From Hemerocallis citrina (taxonomy: Eukaryota; Streptophyta; Magnoliopsida; Asparagales; Asphodelaceae): a stretch of DNA of 64,000 nt. A program made the position numbers and the translations under genes. This document shows, piece by piece, positions 24,801 to 36,573 of this stretch. The notes beneath the pieces were generated by a model that was not told the DNA's origin, made no database searches, and saw only the letters and a list, made by a program, of their open reading frames with translations. The stretch covers positions 30,074,430-30,138,429 of the forward strand of contig CM030359.1 of assembly GCA_017893485.1 (NCBI GenBank), written 5' to 3'. Positions within the stretch are counted from its first letter, which is position 1. Each line of letters opens with the position of its first letter.

Positions 24801-25162
24801 GACACATCACTTTTCTCTTTTGCATAAAATTATAGTTGTGATTGAATTTTAGAGGATTGTTGTTATCACCAACTTTGCGTCAGTCGAAGTACTGACGTTC
24901 CTCACCTTGTAGGTATCCGGAGTCGATCTACAGGTACTACAGAGCTCGAGTTGGTCCAAGGATCCAAGGGACATATGCAAGTGCCGTTATATTGTTGTAA
25001 ATCTTGTAATTTTTATTTGGACATTGTAACACTTATAAATGTAACATTTATATGGAATAAAAGTTTTAAATTTTCCTGTACTTTCTGTGATTGTGGCTAT
25101 TTTGAAGTTCGACTCCTGGAGTAGGGTCTTAGGTTCCCGGTATGGAGATTTGGGGCGCTACA
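21855..25162 (+). repeat. Plus-strand chromovirus-like LTR (3.3 kb)
   Basis: It begins TGTAACACCTCGAATTG and ends GGGGCGCTACA, followed by a tRNA-iMet-like primer site (TTGGTATCAAAGC at 25167-25179, one mismatch), so it is the 5' LTR of a plus-strand gypsy element. From 23930 to 24440 it holds a diverged direct repeat built on CCCGGGTTAGGGGTGAAC at least five times. No 3' LTR or pol is present. Confidence 0.75.
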
Positions 25163-25368
25163 GAAGTTGGTATCAAAGCATACTTCAATTATTAGTCCAA
25201 CACAGCAGGAAAATTTGACTTAGATGCATTGCGAGAATTGGGTTTAGTCAGATAGATGATGATTATAATTCATAATGTTGCTTTTACAACTTATGCCTTA
25301 TAATTTTTCTGTATCTGGACTAATTCCCAAATTTTCTCTTGCAGATGCCAAGCTTGGACAATGGACAA
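25163..25368 (+). pseudogene. Truncated leader of the plus-strand gypsy element
   Basis: A primer-binding site, then about 190 nt of leader ending TTCTCTTGCAG and ATGCCAAGC, which looks like an intron acceptor or leader end directly before a gag start. After about 20 further bases it is cut and joined to the LTR fragment at 25369. The rest of the element is absent. Confidence 0.5.
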
Positions 25369-25598
25369 TAGGAATTTGTTGAAATAGTCCAATCGCTAAT
25401 AATATTTTTGATTTGAGTTTAAATGTGAATAGTTGATCGGGTAGAAATGGAACAAAGTTCATTCAAAATAATTATAACTATTGTTTAGGAAAATGCTTTA
25501 ACATAAAATTCAAAACGAATTTAACAAATAACGAGTTTATAAATATCGGAATATAGAAAATACTCAGAAAATACGTATACGCGGAAATGGGGGTTACA
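25369..25598 (-). repeat. Residual 5' LTR end of the Tekay/Del-like element
   Basis: Aligns with 19530-19756 (GTTGAAATAGTCCAATCG, then TTTAGGAAAATRCTTTAAC, then AATGGGGGTTACA) at high identity and ends where the Tat 3' region resumes. Confidence 0.8.
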
Positions 25599-26989
25599 GG
25601 GGTGCACTTTGCCATTCGATCTGCTCCTGCAATCTGCTAGTGCCTCCACAACCGGTTTAGAGTCCATACCCATGGATCGACAGAGACTCGCAATTTGCAA
25701 AGAAGCAAGTTCAGAGTGCGCTTCACCATTCGATCTGCTCCTGCAACCTGTTAACACTCAAACTAAAAAGTTCGGAATCCATACCCATGGCTCAGAGTTA
25801 CTTTCGCAACCTGCAATTACACACGTTCAGAGTTCAACTTTCCATTCGATCTGTTCCTGCAACTAGTTTAATTCCTCAACGAAAGATTAAGAGGTCCAAA
25901 ATCGTGGATCGCAGTTACACTAGCAACACTTGTAAAAAGCAACACTTAGAGTTCAACTCTTCACTCGATGTGACTCTCACAATTTGTTAGAGGGCCCATA
26001 TAGCAAGTTTGGAAAAAAAAACTCTCCTTCAGAGTTGTCCCTACAACTACCTAAGTTTAAGATGAAGCAATGCCAAACTCCGTCATACACCATCGGCAGT
26101 TCGTTAGCTATACACGACAGACTTGAGGCCATGTTATTTAGCTACAAAGAACCCAGTCAATGACACCTCAAATGACAGCAAGGATCAAGTATATGAAAGG
26201 AATTCTTCAAATCATAGAACTATCACAAACTCATATGTTCAGATCTAGTACTACCACAGACATCTACAGATACAAAATGGCAAGTCCATAGTCTAACTCT
26301 CCCCAAGATCAGCTCATACGACTAGCCAACTCCTAAGACGATGAATCACATGACAAGACACCGGCAGGCAGAAGACTTCTTATTCCACAAACTACAAGTC
26401 TCATTACAACAGGAGAATTACAATGAGTCTACGTTTCACGTCTAGGAATCGCTACCAAAAGTCCTGCGAACACTGTACGACAAACTGTCATGTAAGATGC
26501 TCTTCCAGCTATATACTGGAGAGATGCTCTACCTAAGAGAAACGAACCTCCCCACCGGCCTCCTACCAACTAACAGCTCCATAGGGCCACCTCAACTCTT
26601 GATGATGAAATTCAAGACAAGTATTTCTTAGAAAGCAAGCTCTAGGTTTATCTGACCACCTTCACTTGAGCAAGCTCCAACTTCGTCTCGCTTAAAGCAC
26701 CGTGAGAACGAGAGAGTTCCAACTCTGTTAAGCATAGTGTATCGCGAAGGAGAAAAAACTCTATGTTCCAAGGACCTCGTTCAATGTACGCAGCTACTTG
26801 TCAGCATAGAGAAGAATGGAATCACCTCAACGCTTAACAAGCACAAAGTGGCTTCACTTCAATATTAAGAAGGTTCACAGTACCCACAACTCATTCGCTC
26901 TAAAAATGAGTTCGGCACTACGCACGCCACTTGGGTTCCTCCGGCCAACTACTCGTCAACATCGAGCAACGGGTCCAACGCCCTGATCT
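25599..26989 (+). repeat. Tat 3' untranslated region, proximal part
   Basis: Loosely repeated units with CACCATTCGATCTGCTCCTGC (three times between 25609 and 25860) and AAGTTCAGAGT-type words, then single-copy-looking noncoding sequence to about 26890. No coding signal on either strand. Confidence 0.65.
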
Positions 26990-28985
26990 TCGCTTAGGCT
27001 CAATGAATAACTTGTTGGCTCCGAACAATGAGTTCAACGCTCTGCTCTCCGCATGAGCTCTGTCTACAACTTGTTGGCCCCAAACAACGAGTTCAACACC
27101 ATGCTCTCTGCACAAGCTTTGCCAATAACTCATTCAATACCATTCTCTCCACACAAGCTTTGCCAATAACTCATTGGCTCCAAACCACAAGTTTAACACC
27201 TTTGTCTTCGCTTGAGCTCCATCAACAATTCGTTAGCTTCAAACAACGAGTTCAACGCCTTTCTTTTGCTCAGGCTTCATCAACAACTTGTTGGCCTCGT
27301 ACAACGATTTCAATGCTCTGATCTCCGCTTGAGCTCTGTGTACAAATCGTTGGCCCCAAACAACGAGTTCAACACCATGCTCTCCGCACAAGCTTTACCA
27401 AGAACTTGTTGGCTCCAAACCACGAGTTCAACACCTTTGTCTTCGCTCGAGCTCCATCAACAGCTCGTTGGCTCCAAACCACGAGTTCTATGCTCTGGTT
27501 GCCACTTGAGCACCGTCAATTACTTGTTGGCTCTACATAACGACTTCGATGCCTTGGTCGTCACCCAAGTTCTCCCAAACAACTCATTGGCTCCAAACAA
27601 CGATTTCAACGACGTGCTTTTCGTACGAGCTCCATCAACAACTCGTTCACTTCAAACAGCAAGTACAGTGCCCCTACTTCTTGCTCGAGTCTTTCTAAAC
27701 AACCCCCATCTTCGTGCAATGGGCTTGGCATCCAACACCAGCCTAAAATTGTCCTTACAAAACTTGCTGGATGCAACAACAAGTTCCAACTCCGTCTTCA
27801 AGTTTGTCTCTACAAAACTCACTGGGCACAAACAACGAGTTCAACGATAAACTTCGGGAGCTCTACGACCAACTTTGTCTCATGATTGTCACTATTAACT
27901 TGCCGGGCACAAATGGCAACCTCTGCACACAACTCTGTCACTGAGTTTTCCCTCCAAACTCGTTGGGCTCAAAGAGCAAGCTCTACGTCAACTCAGTCAA
28001 AGAGTTGTATCCCTAAACTTTTCGAGCGCAAACAACAAGCTCAGATATCCGACTTCATCAAAGAGTTGTCTCGCAAAGCTTGCTGGGCACAAACGGCAAG
28101 ATTAATACACAACTCTATTACAGAGTTCTCTCCAAACTTGTCGGGCGCAAACGGCGAGTTTAACGACTAACCCCGTCACAAAGTTTTTTCTCAACAAAAC
28201 CTGCTGAGCGAAAATAGCAAGTCCAAACATCTAACTCCATCGCAGAATCCTCTAAACTTGCTGGGAACAAACAGAAAGCTTTATGCCAACTTAGTCAAAA
28301 AGTTGCCTCACTAAACTTGCTGGGATCAAGCAGCAACCTGCAACTCAACTCCACCACGAGTTCCCTCCACAAACTCACCGGGATAAAATGGAAGTTTCCG
28401 CACCAACTCTATCTTAGAGTCATCTCTAAACTCACCGGGGTCGAACGGAAGTCTCTATATCAACTCTATCTCAGAGTTACCTCAAAACTCGCCAGGCGCA
28501 AATGGCAGACTCAGACGTTCAACTCTGTCACGGAGTTGCCTCTACAAACTTGTTGGGGGAAAAACAACAAGTTCAACGACCAGCTCCACTACGAGTTGTC
28601 TCTCTAAACTCGTCGGGATCAAACGGCAGTCTATAAATCAACTCGATCAAGGAATAACCTCTACAAACTTGCTGGGTCCAAACAATAAGTTCAAGCTCAA
28701 GTTTATCTCATAGCTCTCCCTACAAACTCGTCGGGATCAAACGATAGTTTCTGAACCAACTCCTCATACTAGTTGTCTATGAACTTGTCGGGATCAAACG
28801 AAAGTCTCTGCATCGAATCTATCTCAAAGTTGTCTCCAAACTCGCCGGGATCAAACAGCAGTCTCTACACCAACTCAGTCGAAGAATTGTCTCTACAATC
28901 TTGTTGGGGCCAAACAACAAGTTCAATGCTCAATTTAGTCGTAGAGCTTTCTCCACAAACTTGCTGGGTCAAATGACAAGTCCAA
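26990..28985 (+). repeat. Tandem array, about 60-bp period, in the Tat 3' region
   Basis: Roughly 33 diverged units. The first half is built on ACTYGTTGGCTCCAAACAAC followed by GAGTTCAACRCC and a CTC-rich stretch (starts at about 27008, 27068, 27169, 27228). The second half drifts to AAACTTGCTGGGCACAAAC followed by GGCAAGTTC and a GTCACRGAGTTG end. Phase is kept although sequence drifts gradually, typical of local unequal exchange. Several frames stay open by chance because the period is close to a multiple of three. Tandem repeats in 3' regions of Tat elements are known seeds of satellite DNA. Confidence 0.9.
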
Positions 28986-29599
28986 AATAGCTCTCCTAGC
29001 ATAGCTATATATTTACAAGATCCACCAATCAAGGGTTATGAATTAAAAAGCTGGGTATACATGTATAAATAATTATATATACATATATGTTGTTGTATAT
29101 ACACAAAAATATATCTATATAATTATTATATGCAAATCCAAGTCCAAAAAGCTTTGAAAATCCCCGATAAGTGCTCACAGCTCAATGGAAGGGAAGAAAA
29201 AGAAAACAAGTTCGAATGCGGGTCCAAACCCGAAGCCTATTCCACTCAACATAAGAGCAAAAGGGTTTCGGGTCGGATCCAAACCCGGTTCCTCTACCAA
29301 ACCCGCAACCCTTCACCATCTCTTCTCTTCATCTTCTTCTTCAAATTTTGGGCACCAAAATCAGAGCCCCGCCGTCGTCCACCTTCGACCGCAGCTCCAC
29401 TCTGCCAGGCACCAGCTCATCACCACGCTCACCCAATACAAGGGCTCGACTAAGCTTCAAAAACCCAAGGGCTGCCACTTCTACCGAAATCCAATGACTC
29501 AAACACCATTAAACTTTCGATGGCTCAAAAGCTCAGCTGAGCTAGCCCAACTTCAACTGCGGCGAGGAGCTCAACTCTGCAGCATGACTACACTGTAGT
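28986..29599 (+). other. Tat 3' region, unassigned
   Basis: A TATATACATATATG-rich low-complexity stretch (29040-29135), then a purine-rich block and a GC-richer block with repeated GGGTCSGATCCAAACCC-type words. The short open frames (29130-29598) have no recognisable domains and I regard them as chance. Confidence 0.4.
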
Positions 29600-30130
29600 A
29601 ACTTGACGAAGAACTTTAAGCTCGACCATTCGTAGCTCGACAACGAGGAGACAGGGGAGCTCTCATGGCTCGGCAACAAGTCGAAGCGTGTAGGTTGTAG
29701 CTTAGCGAAACTTCAAAGCCTCCCTAGCTCAGCAAGACTTTCAGATTTTCCATAGCTTGGCCATAGCAAGCTATCGCCATAACTCTGCCCAAAATAGAGT
29801 AGTCGCCTCACAGCTCCACGGCGCAATCCTCGAACCCATAACTCGACCGAAACAGAGTTAGCTCCGATAACAAAGCTCATAGCTTGAGCACATATGAGAG
29901 GCCTCATAGCTGAGCACCCCATAGCTCGGGCAAAGTGAGCTATCCCCATAGCTCAGCCGAAAACGGAGCTTCATAGCTCGGTGAAGGAGATAAGTCGATG
30001 AGGGTGGTGGTTCGACGTCGTGGTAGCTCAACGAAGGCAAAAGCTTGTAGCTCTGCGAATACACGGGTCCTCGTAGCTCAGCAAAGCCCTCAGAACCGAA
30101 ACAAATGGCCATAGCTCGGCCAAATGGTCG
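29600..30130 (+). repeat. Second short-repeat array built on CATAGCTCGGC
   Basis: About 15 copies of TAGCTCRGCNAA / CATAGCTCGGC at irregular 25-50-bp spacing on the plus strand. It is more diverged than the 60-bp array. Frames through it are chance products. Confidence 0.7.
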
Positions 30131-30831
30131 ATCGACCTAGGGGGTCTCCGCATCGATTCTTGACCCTTTGATCTCTCAGATTATCGAGCTCAAGTGCGAG
30201 GGACGGCTTAGATGCGTCCACATCGCTTGCCTTCGTCCCTAGTGATCTTCTGGCTCCTCGATCGTTCGATTTCCCTCAATGCGCGACCGATCCCCCACGG
30301 ACATCCCTGATTTGTCCACGTCGCCCTCCATCACAGACGTTTGAATCACACCCGTTCGATCTTTCCAACGTGCAAGCCACCACCTAATGAGCGATCCAGA
30401 TCGCGTCAAGATCCGTGCACTGATTGATTTCTTACAAAAAACTCCCTAATTTCATTTTTAATTCGAAATAGAAATTAAAAAAATTCAGAAATAATTATTT
30501 TAATTCAGAAAATTAATTTAGAAATTAAAAAAAATAAAATTGAATTTATTAATATAAAATTTGAAAAAATAATTTTAAAATTGGGAAAAATTCCAGAAAA
30601 TTAGGAAAAATCCGAAGAACTATGGAAAAATTCCAAAAAATTCCAAAAAATTCAGAAAAATCCAAAGAGCTACGAAAAAATCTAGGAAAATATTCACTGC
30701 CTTTAGAAGCCACATATCAGTTCCAGGTATCTCCGAACACTCTGACTACTAAGATTATACACCAAATTCTAAAAATAAGACATACTACTTCCTGAAACCT
30801 AAGAAAATTGCCTTCTGGGAGTGGGGGCTTA
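30131..30831 (+). other. End of Tat 3' region with A-rich block and polypurine tract
   Basis: 30440-30700 is AT-rich with at least six near copies of GAAAAATTCCA / AAAATCCGAAGA-CTA. The GGGAGTGGGGGCTT polypurine tract lies immediately before the LTR at 30832 and would prime plus-strand DNA. No coding. Confidence 0.75.
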
Positions 30832-31475
30832 TGATGATAGTAAAAATTACACCAGATCAGAACCATACAATTCCTGCACAGATCTTAAAGGATCCACAGA
30901 CATATTAGCCATCACAGACATCTTTTACAGGTCTGGGCCCACTCTAAGACATGGGCTTCTTCTAAGCCCATAAAAGTGACAGACTATGCCCACTAGAAGA
31001 GACACCTAGCCCATGCAGACTAGGAGTCAAATCACTTATCCCCTAACAAGGATATGTTATCTCTCGAGGAGGAGAGACATTAAAGAGATAAGACAGTTAA
31101 ATTGATCTAACAGACACAAATCAATCTCTTGAAATATCTCTCAGGCCTATAAATATCCCTCCCCCTCTACAGTCAGAAGGTAATCAACAATTTGCCAATT
31201 TTCACTCTCTTACTCTTTCTCTCTTTCTGGTTCTCGCTTAAGCGTCAGAGGGTCTGTCGCCGGGGCCACCCCCCGGTGTTTCAGGCTTTTTGCAAGTTCA
31301 TTGACCGCATTAGCAACCGTTGAATTCAGATCACGGTGGTCAATCAATGATCCAGATTCATTCTCAGGAGCTCTAACCGTTTTCAACGGTCAGGGTCACA
31401 GGTTCGACTTTTAGTAGTTTCCTTCAATTATTAACTCACTATCTGTTTTCTCCCACACAGAAATAAGTAGCAACA
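30832..31475 (+). repeat. 3' LTR of the Tat-type element
   Basis: Starts TGATGATAGTAAAAATT, ends AAGTAGCAACA, and is followed by the GGTAT duplication. Aligns end to end with the 5' LTR. Confidence 0.9.
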
Positions 31476-31480
31476 GGTAT

Positions 31481-31740
31481 CGAGCCAAAAAAAATTCCCT
31501 ATCGATAAATGTTACTATAATCCAAAAGGATGAACCATCAAGTCAACCTAGATTAGATGGGACAATGCATAGTAACAGGGGTTGCATTCTAATTTGGCTC
31601 TAGGCTTTATCTATGCACGTAACGCTCGAATCCTGGAATAAGGTATTCATGCGCATAATCCCTAAGATCGAGCTTTTAAGTACAACACATGTTATACAAC
31701 TGTGCGATTTTTTTTTATTATTTTCTTTTGGGTATCAGAG
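31481..31740 (-). other. Continuation of the left ABP1-like intron
   Basis: Sequence from 31481 to about 31622 (GAGCCAAAAAAAATTCCC, then GAATGAACCATC-like and TTTGGCTCTAGG blocks) aligns with 55355-55475 of the right ABP1-like locus, and 12670-12734 aligns with the piece just before it. This places the Tat insertion inside the intron upstream of exon 3. Beyond 31622 similarity fades. Confidence 0.7.
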
Positions 31741-31749
31741 CCAAGACGA

Positions 31750-32640
31750 ATTTTTTTCCGTACTGACCAATTTTTTTGAAAATATTCACCGAATTGGCTC
31801 ACTTTCAAAAATATTTACCCAACTGATTCAGTTTTGGATACGTCAGCATAACACGTTCTTGAAAAAAACGACATAGGCTAATTCCATATCGTTCTTCCAA
31901 AATGCGGCATCAGTTTAATTTTTTTTATAGCATGCCACTGTTTGGAAAATTGCATCAGTACATTTCTTATACAAGTGTTGAACCTTCCGACTTGGAAAAA
32001 TTTTCAACTACTGAAACAACTTATAAATGATGACAATATCCCCAAGAACCGCATTCGCATTACTGATGTCGTTGTTGGAGATAACAACATTAGTTATAAT
32101 ACTCATTAAACTCTCTGCCTCCACAGTCGTTCCTCCATAGTCGTTCTTTTAAACAACGACATGAGATAATTGTTGCCGTTCTTAAAAACATTGGCAACAA
32201 TTCATAGAAATAGATTAGCCATATAAAAATAATAAAATGAACTGTTATCGTTGTTCCAAACAACGACATTAGTTATCCCTAACAGTGAATATTATAGCTG
32301 ATGCAGCTATTCCTACAAAAGACATCTTTAATGCGAATGCCGTTGTTCGGAATAACGGTATCAGTTATAGAATTTTTTCACACTTGCAATTTTTTTCAAG
32401 TAAGAGAGAGTACAAGATTAGGAATAGGTTAATTGATGTCGTTACTCCAAATAGCAGAATGCGAATTTTTTTTAACTGATGCCGCTATTGAAAACAATGG
32501 CATATAAATGACCTATGCCGTTATTTCCAATAGCGGTTAATACTGACGTGTCCAAAACTGGATCATCTAGGTAAATATTTTTGAAAGCGGGTCAGATTGG
32601 TCAATATTTTCAAAAAGTGGGTTAGTACGGAAAACAATTT
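31750..32640. mobile_element. MULE/MITE with about 95-bp terminal inverted repeats
   Basis: The left end (TTTTTTTCCGTACTGACC, then CTTTCAAAAATATTTACC and CAGTTTTGGA-ACGTCAG) is the diverged reverse complement of 32530-32640. CCAAGAC occurs directly outside both ends (about 31741 and 32643), consistent with a degraded 9-bp duplication. The interior carries repeated small palindromic words such as CGTTGTTCGGAATAACGG and GTTCCAAACAACGACAT. No transposase. Confidence 0.7.
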
Positions 32641-33156
32641 AACCAAGACACAGTGGGCGTAGGGCCGAGGACAGTATATTGGTGGGAACTGTAGTGGCAT
32701 CTATGTGGTAAACCACACTGATAGAGAGAAAGGCCTTAGTTAACTGCGGGTCCAAGCTTAGTATAGTTGCTTAGTCCATAATGAGGGTAAATGTAATACC
32801 TCTCGATGAGCTTAGAATTAACTGGTGGGTTCGTAGTAATTATTAGTGGCGCTCGGCTTGTCGGATAGTTTAGATAATATTGTATAGTATAGCATGTGAG
32901 TGTAAGATTATGAATGAAAGTTTAGTCCCATATTGAAAATGAGATTATGTTGGAATTTGTTTAAATAGAGTTAGTTGCCTATGAATTTAAGAGTACCAAC
33001 ATAAACTAGCATTTGTGGCGAAGGCCTAAGGTGGGGTGAAGTTCAGTTCGTAACTGCGAGTTTGTCTTGCTTTACAAACTGGAACTAGTTGGTCTTTTGG
33101 GGTTGAGACTTTTATGTCTATGGTGGAGGAATGACAATACATGGTAGTGACTACAA
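32641..33156. other. Unassigned, retroelement-like flank
   Basis: Contains AGTCCCATATTGAAAATGAG, a phrase frequent in short plant LTRs, and a GGGTATCAGAGCC primer-site-like word just outside at 31733. It may be the remnant of a small LTR element but I cannot define its ends. No coding. Confidence 0.3.
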
Positions 33157-34731
33157 GAATAACTCAAGGACAACTTGGGATTCTTAGATGAGTAGGTCAG
33201 TGTTTGCTTTCAGTTTTTTGTTTTTTTTTTTTGTTTTTTTAATTTTATTTTGTAGAAACTATCCCTCCGTTTAAGTTCCATTAGTGCGCCGTGCTGTTAG
33301 TAACGAAAATACTTGTCCGCCTATTTCCCCCTCTTTTCCACTTTTTCAATCATTTCCCCCACATTCTTAACTACTCTATCTTCTTCCCCCAAATTTAACC
33401 AAACCCTAATTTTTCCTGAAACCCATTTTCTTTCAAAATTGAGAACCCCATCTCACCTTGTCCTCTTTGTCGTAAACTCGGAAGCTAGGGCACCGTGAAT
33501 TGGTAACATTAGAGGAAGGCTAAATTAGAAAAAAAAACCTCACTGAACTATAACACTGGTGAAGAAAAAAAAAATTGTCGTGAACTTTTTTTTGCGCAAA
33601 AAACCTCCGTGAACTATGTTTTCAAAAAACCCATGGCGATGACATCAGCTTCCATTAACTTTTTGACACATGCACCGCACGTGACATATTTTTGGACATT
33701 GCCCTTGTCTAAACATTATCACAAAATCTCACTTATCTATTCAGATTGTACTAAAAAACCTCATTCGTTTTTTCAAGATTTTTCACAAAATATCACTTAT
33801 CTACTCAAGTGTTTTAAAAAAACCTTATAGACTAATGCTTTTATTTAGAAACCTCACCCAATCAGGTTATGATTAATTTCACACTCATCATACATAGTAT
33901 GACCTGCTATCAAAATCCAACAATAAATCAACAAATTCAACATGAATAACTCAGGGACAAATTGGGATTCTTAGATGAGTAGATCAGTGTTTGCTTTCTG
34001 TTTTTTTATTATAAATTTTATTTTCCAGAAACTATCCCTCCGTTTAAGTTCCATTAGTGCGCCGTGTTGTTAATGACGAAAATACTTTTCCGCCTATTTC
34101 CCCCTCTTTCCCACTTTTTCAATCATTTCCCCACATTCTTAACTACTCTCTCTTCTTCCCCCAAATTTAACCAAACCCTAATTTTTCCTCAAAGCCATTT
34201 TCTTTCAAAATTGAGAACCCCATCTCACCTTGTCCTCTTTGTCGTCGACTCAGAAGCTAGGGCACCGTGAATTGGTAACATTAGAGGAAGGCTAAATTAG
34301 AAAAAAAAAACCTCACTGAACTATAACACTCGTGAAAAAAGAAGTTGACACTCCGTGAACTATGTTTTCGCGCAAAATACCTCTGTGAACTATGTTTTCA
34401 AAAAACCCATGGCGATGACATCAGCTTCCGTTAACTTTTTTACACATGCACCGCACGTGACATATTTTTGGACATTGCCCTTGTCTAAACATTTTCACAA
34501 AATTTCACCTATCTACTCAGATTGTACTAAAAAATCTCATTCGTTTTTTCAAGATTTATCACAAAATATCACTTATCTACTCAGCTTGTTTAAAAAAACC
34601 ATATAGACTAATGCTTTTATTCAGAAACCTCACCCAATCAGATTATGATTAATTTCACACTCATCATACATAGTATGACCTGCTATCAACATCCAACAAT
34701 AAATCAACAAATTCAACATCCACCACATTGA
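33157..34731 (+). repeat. 787-bp tandem duplication (host exon plus MULE terminal repeat)
   Basis: Unit 1 (about 33157-33946) and unit 2 (about 33947-34731) align with a constant offset of 787 bp. Both start with AACTC(A)AGGACAA and contain the same putative first exon, the TTAGAGGAA target sequence and the left terminal inverted repeat of the MULE. They end near AAATCAACAAATTCAACAT. The duplication therefore happened after the MULE inserted. Confidence 0.88.
34073..34280 (+). pseudogene. Putative first exon of an unrecognised plastid-targeted host gene
   Basis: From the ATG at 34073 the frame is rich in Ser/Thr/Leu/Phe with a transit-peptide look (FLTTLSSSPKFNQT, KLRTPSHLVLFVVDSEARAP) and then meets TGA. 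Past that stop the same frame continues across the MULE target site into 36444-36481 (TARVWQEFINLK) and a GTGAGT donor. A second copy sits at 33304-33508 in the duplicated unit. Its two CCCTAA/TTTCC-rich flanks look like a plant 5' leader. I do not recognise the protein. The TGA shared by both copies suggests either a pseudogene or a wrong frame. Confidence 0.35.
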
Positions 34732-36434
34732 ACGCATTCTCCCCAAAATTATCAAAATATATAACATTCTCACCATTGAACATGCACAATATATAACATT
34801 CTCACATCATTTCATCAACAAATATAACATCCAACAAATTCAACACATTCACATCAAAAATCAACATCAGATATATGGAACAAACAAAAAAAATATCATG
34901 TGCCAAACTAGTTCTTATACAAAAATCTGTCACAAATACACAATTCCCTCTATATCAGTTTCAAAATCAGACCCCCCCCCCCATATCAGTAACCTACACT
35001 AGTGTTATGATGAGCTTCAAAAGTACCAAAATGGCACATATACAAAATCAGTGCACCTTAGTGATCATAAAAAAATATCCCCTCTATACAAACCACTCTA
35101 ACATCTTCAACAGTACTAAAATAACACATGCCAGTATAACCTAAAAAGTAAGATGAATAAGTAAATATAGTTGCTTATCAGATATTTCATAGAAAATAAA
35201 AACATAATACTAAAATAGAAACCTAGCTCTGATACCATGAAAATGGTATGTTATTTCTCATTCATTCACTTGACTGGATATAATGTCTAGTGTAAATACA
35301 AGATATATAAGCATGGATTCTACCTGAAATATAACAAGTAATACAACTACAACAATATATCTATTAAATTAATACAAAACAAATTAATACAGTTTATAAT
35401 ATTTAAAAAGCACATTAAGAATTTGCTCCAAGTAACTCTTGGCTTCAGGTGTACCTTAGAATCAAATCATGTAATCCCTATATCAAATCTATCATCTTTC
35501 ACCTTCTAGAATTTTAAAAACCTTTCCAAAGTTGTCATCCCAAGTCCATACTATACAACCTTGTACTTAGTATTTGGTCCTTCTTTAAAAACGATGATGA
35601 TGAATCTCCAAACCCAGTAAACAGAAATAATCAATAATATCATCTAAAAAGATACAAGATTTTATGTTTTTTTATTAAATTAACTAATTTCTTTCATAAT
35701 CACCAAACCCAAAATCATTCCCATCAAATTCCCAATATAGTCTACAATCTAACATGCCAACAGAATCTAAATAACCCATCTAGACTAACCACAATCAGAT
35801 AACCAAAGTCACTCCCCACAAACGAAATGAGCCCAAAAAAGATAATATCCCTTTAACCAAATTCCAAATCGAAACATGAGTTGAATACGAAACACAGAAA
35901 GCAAGTACCTTTGAGCTGGGTTTTTCTGAATGGAGTGGGGAAACTAGTGAGTCCTACTTGCCTGAGAGAAGAAGAAGAAGAAGAAGAAGAAGAAGAAGAA
36001 GAAGAAGAAGAAGATGATGATGATGAGGAAAGGGAAATGGGGAAGCGATTGTTTGATGTTGAGTGTACTGATGAGAATAGGAATTGAGCGGAAGCCATGA
36101 GGTTTTTTAATAAAAGCATCAGTTATATGAAGTTTTTTTTTAAACAACCTGAGTAGTTAAGTGAGGTTTTGTGAAAAAAAATTAGAATGATGAATGAGAT
36201 TTTTTAGTACAACCTGAGTAGATGAGTGAGATTTTGTGATAATATTAAGACAAGGACAATTTTGTCCAAAAATATATCACGTGCGGTGCACGTGTTAAAA
36301 AAGCTAATAGAAGCTGACGTCATTGTCTTGAATTTTTTGAAAATGTAGTTCACGAACAATTTTGTGCTCAAACAAATTTTACGGCAATTTTTTTCACAAG
36401 GGTACAGTTCAGCAATGATTTTTCTAATTTAGCC
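34290..36434. mobile_element. Pack-MULE-like element with about 340-bp terminal inverted repeats
   Basis: The left repeat (34290 to about 34640; GGCTAAATTAGAAAAAA, CCTCACTGAACTATAAC) is the inverse of 36105-36434. Outside the ends are TTAGAGGAA (34281-34289) and TTAGAGGAG (36435-36443), a 9-bp duplication with one change, typical of Mutator-like elements. It encodes no transposase and contains host-derived sequence (transit-peptide exon at 35909-36098), the definition of a Pack-MULE. A second left repeat at 33518 results from the tandem duplication. Confidence 0.82.
35909..36098 (-). pseudogene. Captured first exon with chloroplast transit-peptide-like sequence
   Basis: On the minus strand an ATG at 36098 opens MASAQFLFSSVHSTSNNRF followed by a run of Ser codons (TCT repeat, plus-strand AGA/GAA at 35970-36012) and LRQVGLTSFPTPFRKTQLK, ending at AAAG before GTACTTGC, a plausible donor. 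Composition (no acids; Ser, Thr and Arg) is that of a plastid transit peptide. It lies wholly inside the MULE terminal repeats. The parent gene is not recognised; downstream MULE sequence may contain more exons near 35440-35600 that I cannot confirm. Confidence 0.6.
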
Positions 36435-36443
36435 TTAGAGGAG

Positions 36444-36481
36444 GGACCGCAAGGGTCTGGCAAGAGTTTATAAATCTCAAA
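36444..36481 (+). pseudogene. Putative end of host exon 1 with splice donor
   Basis: Directly after the right MULE target duplication the sequence reads ACCGCAAGGGTCTGGCAAG and ends TCTCAAAG before GTGAGT, a strong donor. The intron phase (1) matches the exon at 41440-41496, which supports both being parts of one gene split by the retrotransposon in its intron. Confidence 0.35.
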
Positions 36482-36573
36482 GGTGAGTCCTTTTTTTTTG
36501 AAGCTCTCACTAATTTAATTTATATACTTCAAAAGCTAATGGGAATGGATGTAAGACAAGTATCTTGGGTTTG

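Noticed and set aside
26990..28985. CRISPR-like array or repeat-protein gene
   Set aside because: Repeats and spacers are not distinct, units drift gradually, and the host is a plant; open frames follow from a period near a multiple of three.
29130..29598. Two overlapping 107-137-codon plus-strand frames
   Set aside because: No recognisable domain and located in the Tat 3' noncoding region.
31733..31745. Primer-binding site GGGTATCAGAGCC of another LTR element
   Set aside because: No LTR pair or coding around it; left as an isolated word.
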